A stretch of DNA of 5,918 nt, taken from assembly GCA_023390785.1 (NCBI GenBank), contig JAEWCE010000381.1, positions 1-5,918 of the forward strand, read 5' to 3'. The notes under the pieces are model-generated. The model worked only from the letters and a program-made list of their open reading frames with translations, was not told the origin of the DNA and ran no database searches. Positions 5,157 through 5,918 of this stretch are shown here, in pieces (position 1 is the first letter of the stretch; the number at the start of each line of letters is the position of its first letter). A program made the position numbers and the translations under genes. This DNA comes from Pseudomonadota bacterium (GTDB lineage: Bacteria; Pseudomonadota; Alphaproteobacteria; Rhizobiales; Devosiaceae).

Positions 5157-5763
5157 GGATGTCACCTTCGCCTATGCCGGTGGCAGCCGGTACTGCTTCA
5201 GCATGGCGGCAGAAGCGGGGGCAGTCACCGCCATCCGTGGCCAGAGCGGCGCCGGCAAATCGACCCTGCTCGACCTCATCGCCGGCTTCCTGGCCCCGGC
5301 CGGGGGCGTCGTCCGCATCGACGGACGCGACGTCACGGCGCTGCCGCCCGAGCAACGGCCGGTGTCGATCCTGTTCCAGTCCGAAACGCTGTTCGAGCAC
5401 CTGAGCGCCGCCCGCAATGTCGCGCTCGGCCTCGAGAAGCCGGACGCGACCCGCGTCACTGCCGCGCTTGCCGAAGTCGGCCTGCCCGCCGTCGGCACGC
5501 AGCGTGCCAGCACTCTCAGCGGCGGCCAGAAGCAGCGCGTGGCGCTGGCTCGTACCCTGCTGCGCGATCGCCCGGTGCTGCTGCTCGACGAACCCTTCTC
5601 CGCGCTCGACGACGAAACGCGCGCCGCCACCCGCACGCTGGTCCGCGACCTCACGCAGAAACACAAATGGGCCACCCTGCTGGTGACCCATCATGCCGAC
5701 GACATCGCGGCAATTGCCGACCGCGTCTATCTGTTGGAGGGCGGCGCGCTCCACGCCGCCTGA
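5143..5763 (+). CDS. thiQ: Thiamine ABC transporter, ATP-binding protein ThiQ
   Basis: Cytoplasmic ATPase that powers thiamine import through ThiP. At 206 residues it is a compact, single-domain ABC ATPase, typical of ThiQ. Every nucleotide-binding motif is intact: Walker A GQSGAGKST (33-41), Q-loop Gln79 (ILFQSETLF), ABC signature LSGGQKQR (125-132), Walker B VLLLDEPF with catalytic Glu150 (145-152), D-loop SALD (153-156) and switch His183 (LLVTHH). It lacks a C-terminal regulatory domain, so control probably rests on the riboswitch. It is the last gene of the operon. Its stop codon is 3 bases from the stop of the convergent gene, and its 3' end contains a GC hairpin. Confidence 0.96.
   Translation: MLALEDVTFAYAGGSRYCFSMAAEAGAVTAIRGQSGAGKSTLLDLIAGFLAPAGGVVRIDGRDVTALPPEQRPVSILFQSETLFEHLSAARNVALGLEKPDATRVTAALAEVGLPAVGTQRASTLSGGQKQRVALARTLLRDRPVLLLDEPFSALDDETRAATRTLVRDLTQKHKWATLLVTHHADDIAAIADRVYLLEGGALHAA
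5740..5760. other. GC-rich hairpin at the 3' end of thiQ
   Basis: GGCGGCG (5740-5746) pairs perfectly with CGCCGCC (5754-5760) around a 7-base loop, ending directly at the thiQ stop codon. No T run follows on either strand, so it is not a classical intrinsic terminator. It may slow 3' exonucleases or help end two convergent transcripts. It lies in coding DNA of high GC, so chance is possible. Confidence 0.3.
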
Positions 5764-5766
5764 GCG

Positions 5767-5918
5767 TCAGCCCTTGGCGGTCTTGCCCCAGGCGGCGAAG
5801 ACGTCCTGGAACATCTTCTCGGCCTTGTCGTCCTTCTCGAGCGTGATGATCGCCCGTTTGCCCGACGCGTAGATCAGAGCGAGGTCGATCCACTTGCGAT
5901 CGGTGAGGAGCTTGGTGT
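5767..5918 (-). CDS. Unidentified protein, C-terminal 49 residues (start outside the window)
   Basis: An open - strand frame runs from the right edge to a TGA at 5767-5769. The visible 49-residue tail begins TKLLTDRKWIDLALIYASGK, continues RAIITLEKDDKAEKMFQDVF and ends AAWGKTAKG. It is a soluble, charged sequence with a plausible amphipathic helix (KAEKMFQDVFAAW), no membrane segment and no motif I recognise. The codon bias, with C or G at most third positions, is like that of real genes here. It converges on thiQ with a gap of 3 bases and no visible terminator. An overlapping frame on the same strand that begins near 5893 is low-complexity Arg/Gly and is a shadow. Function unknown. Confidence 0.6.
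   Translation of the reverse strand, partial: TKLLTDRKWIDLALIYASGKRAIITLEKDDKAEKMFQDVFAAWGKTAKG

Noticed and set aside
3543..5165. Long - strand open frame (540 codons) antisense to thiP
   Set aside because: It is rich in Arg, Gln, Gly and His with no domain. It mirrors thiP, a clear ThiP homologue with membrane helices and EAA loops, and is a typical shadow of high-GC coding DNA.

Overview
The window is high-GC DNA from an alphaproteobacterium, most probably a Hyphomicrobiales (Rhizobiales) member such as Devosia or a relative. The evidence is an RpoH sigma factor of the alphaproteobacterial kind, rhizobial-type CTTG/CTATAT-like promoter elements, a Rhizobiales-style thiamine-salvage locus and a GC-rich double-hairpin intergenic repeat. 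The genus is inferred from gene style only.

Layout. Bases 1-259 are non-coding: a REP-like double hairpin (about 29-80), a short inverted repeat (112-130), a possible promoter (about 145-174) and a leader with a good Shine-Dalgarno sequence before the GTG-started rpoH (260-1150, + strand). rpoH ends at a strong intrinsic terminator. Facing it is a small secreted protein gene of unknown function (1215-1613, - strand) that carries the motif LNPQPLPPK twice. Upstream of that gene on the same strand is thiamine pyrophosphokinase (1714-2409, -), transcribed away from a TPP riboswitch (about 2438-2523, +). The riboswitch leads the ABC thiamine transporter operon thiB-thiP-thiQ (2600-5763, +), whose three genes overlap. 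The last 150 bases hold the C-terminal end of an unidentified - strand gene that converges on thiQ with only 3 bases between the stop codons.

How it works together. ThiB (periplasmic binding protein), ThiP (fused permease) and ThiQ (ATPase) import thiamine and its phosphates. The divergent kinase converts imported thiamine to TPP. TPP then represses the transporter mRNA through the riboswitch. The most interesting structure I found is the probable expression platform of that switch. A hairpin at 2570-2603 places the thiB Shine-Dalgarno in its loop and the thiB AUG in its stem. The 5' arm of this hairpin can instead pair for 8 bp with the P5 element of the TPP aptamer. This gives a simple, testable mutually exclusive model of translational control.

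I see no mobile element, CRISPR array, phage gene, tRNA or rRNA. The genes are mostly ordinary; the regulatory DNA and the LNPQPLPPK protein are the parts worth a second look.
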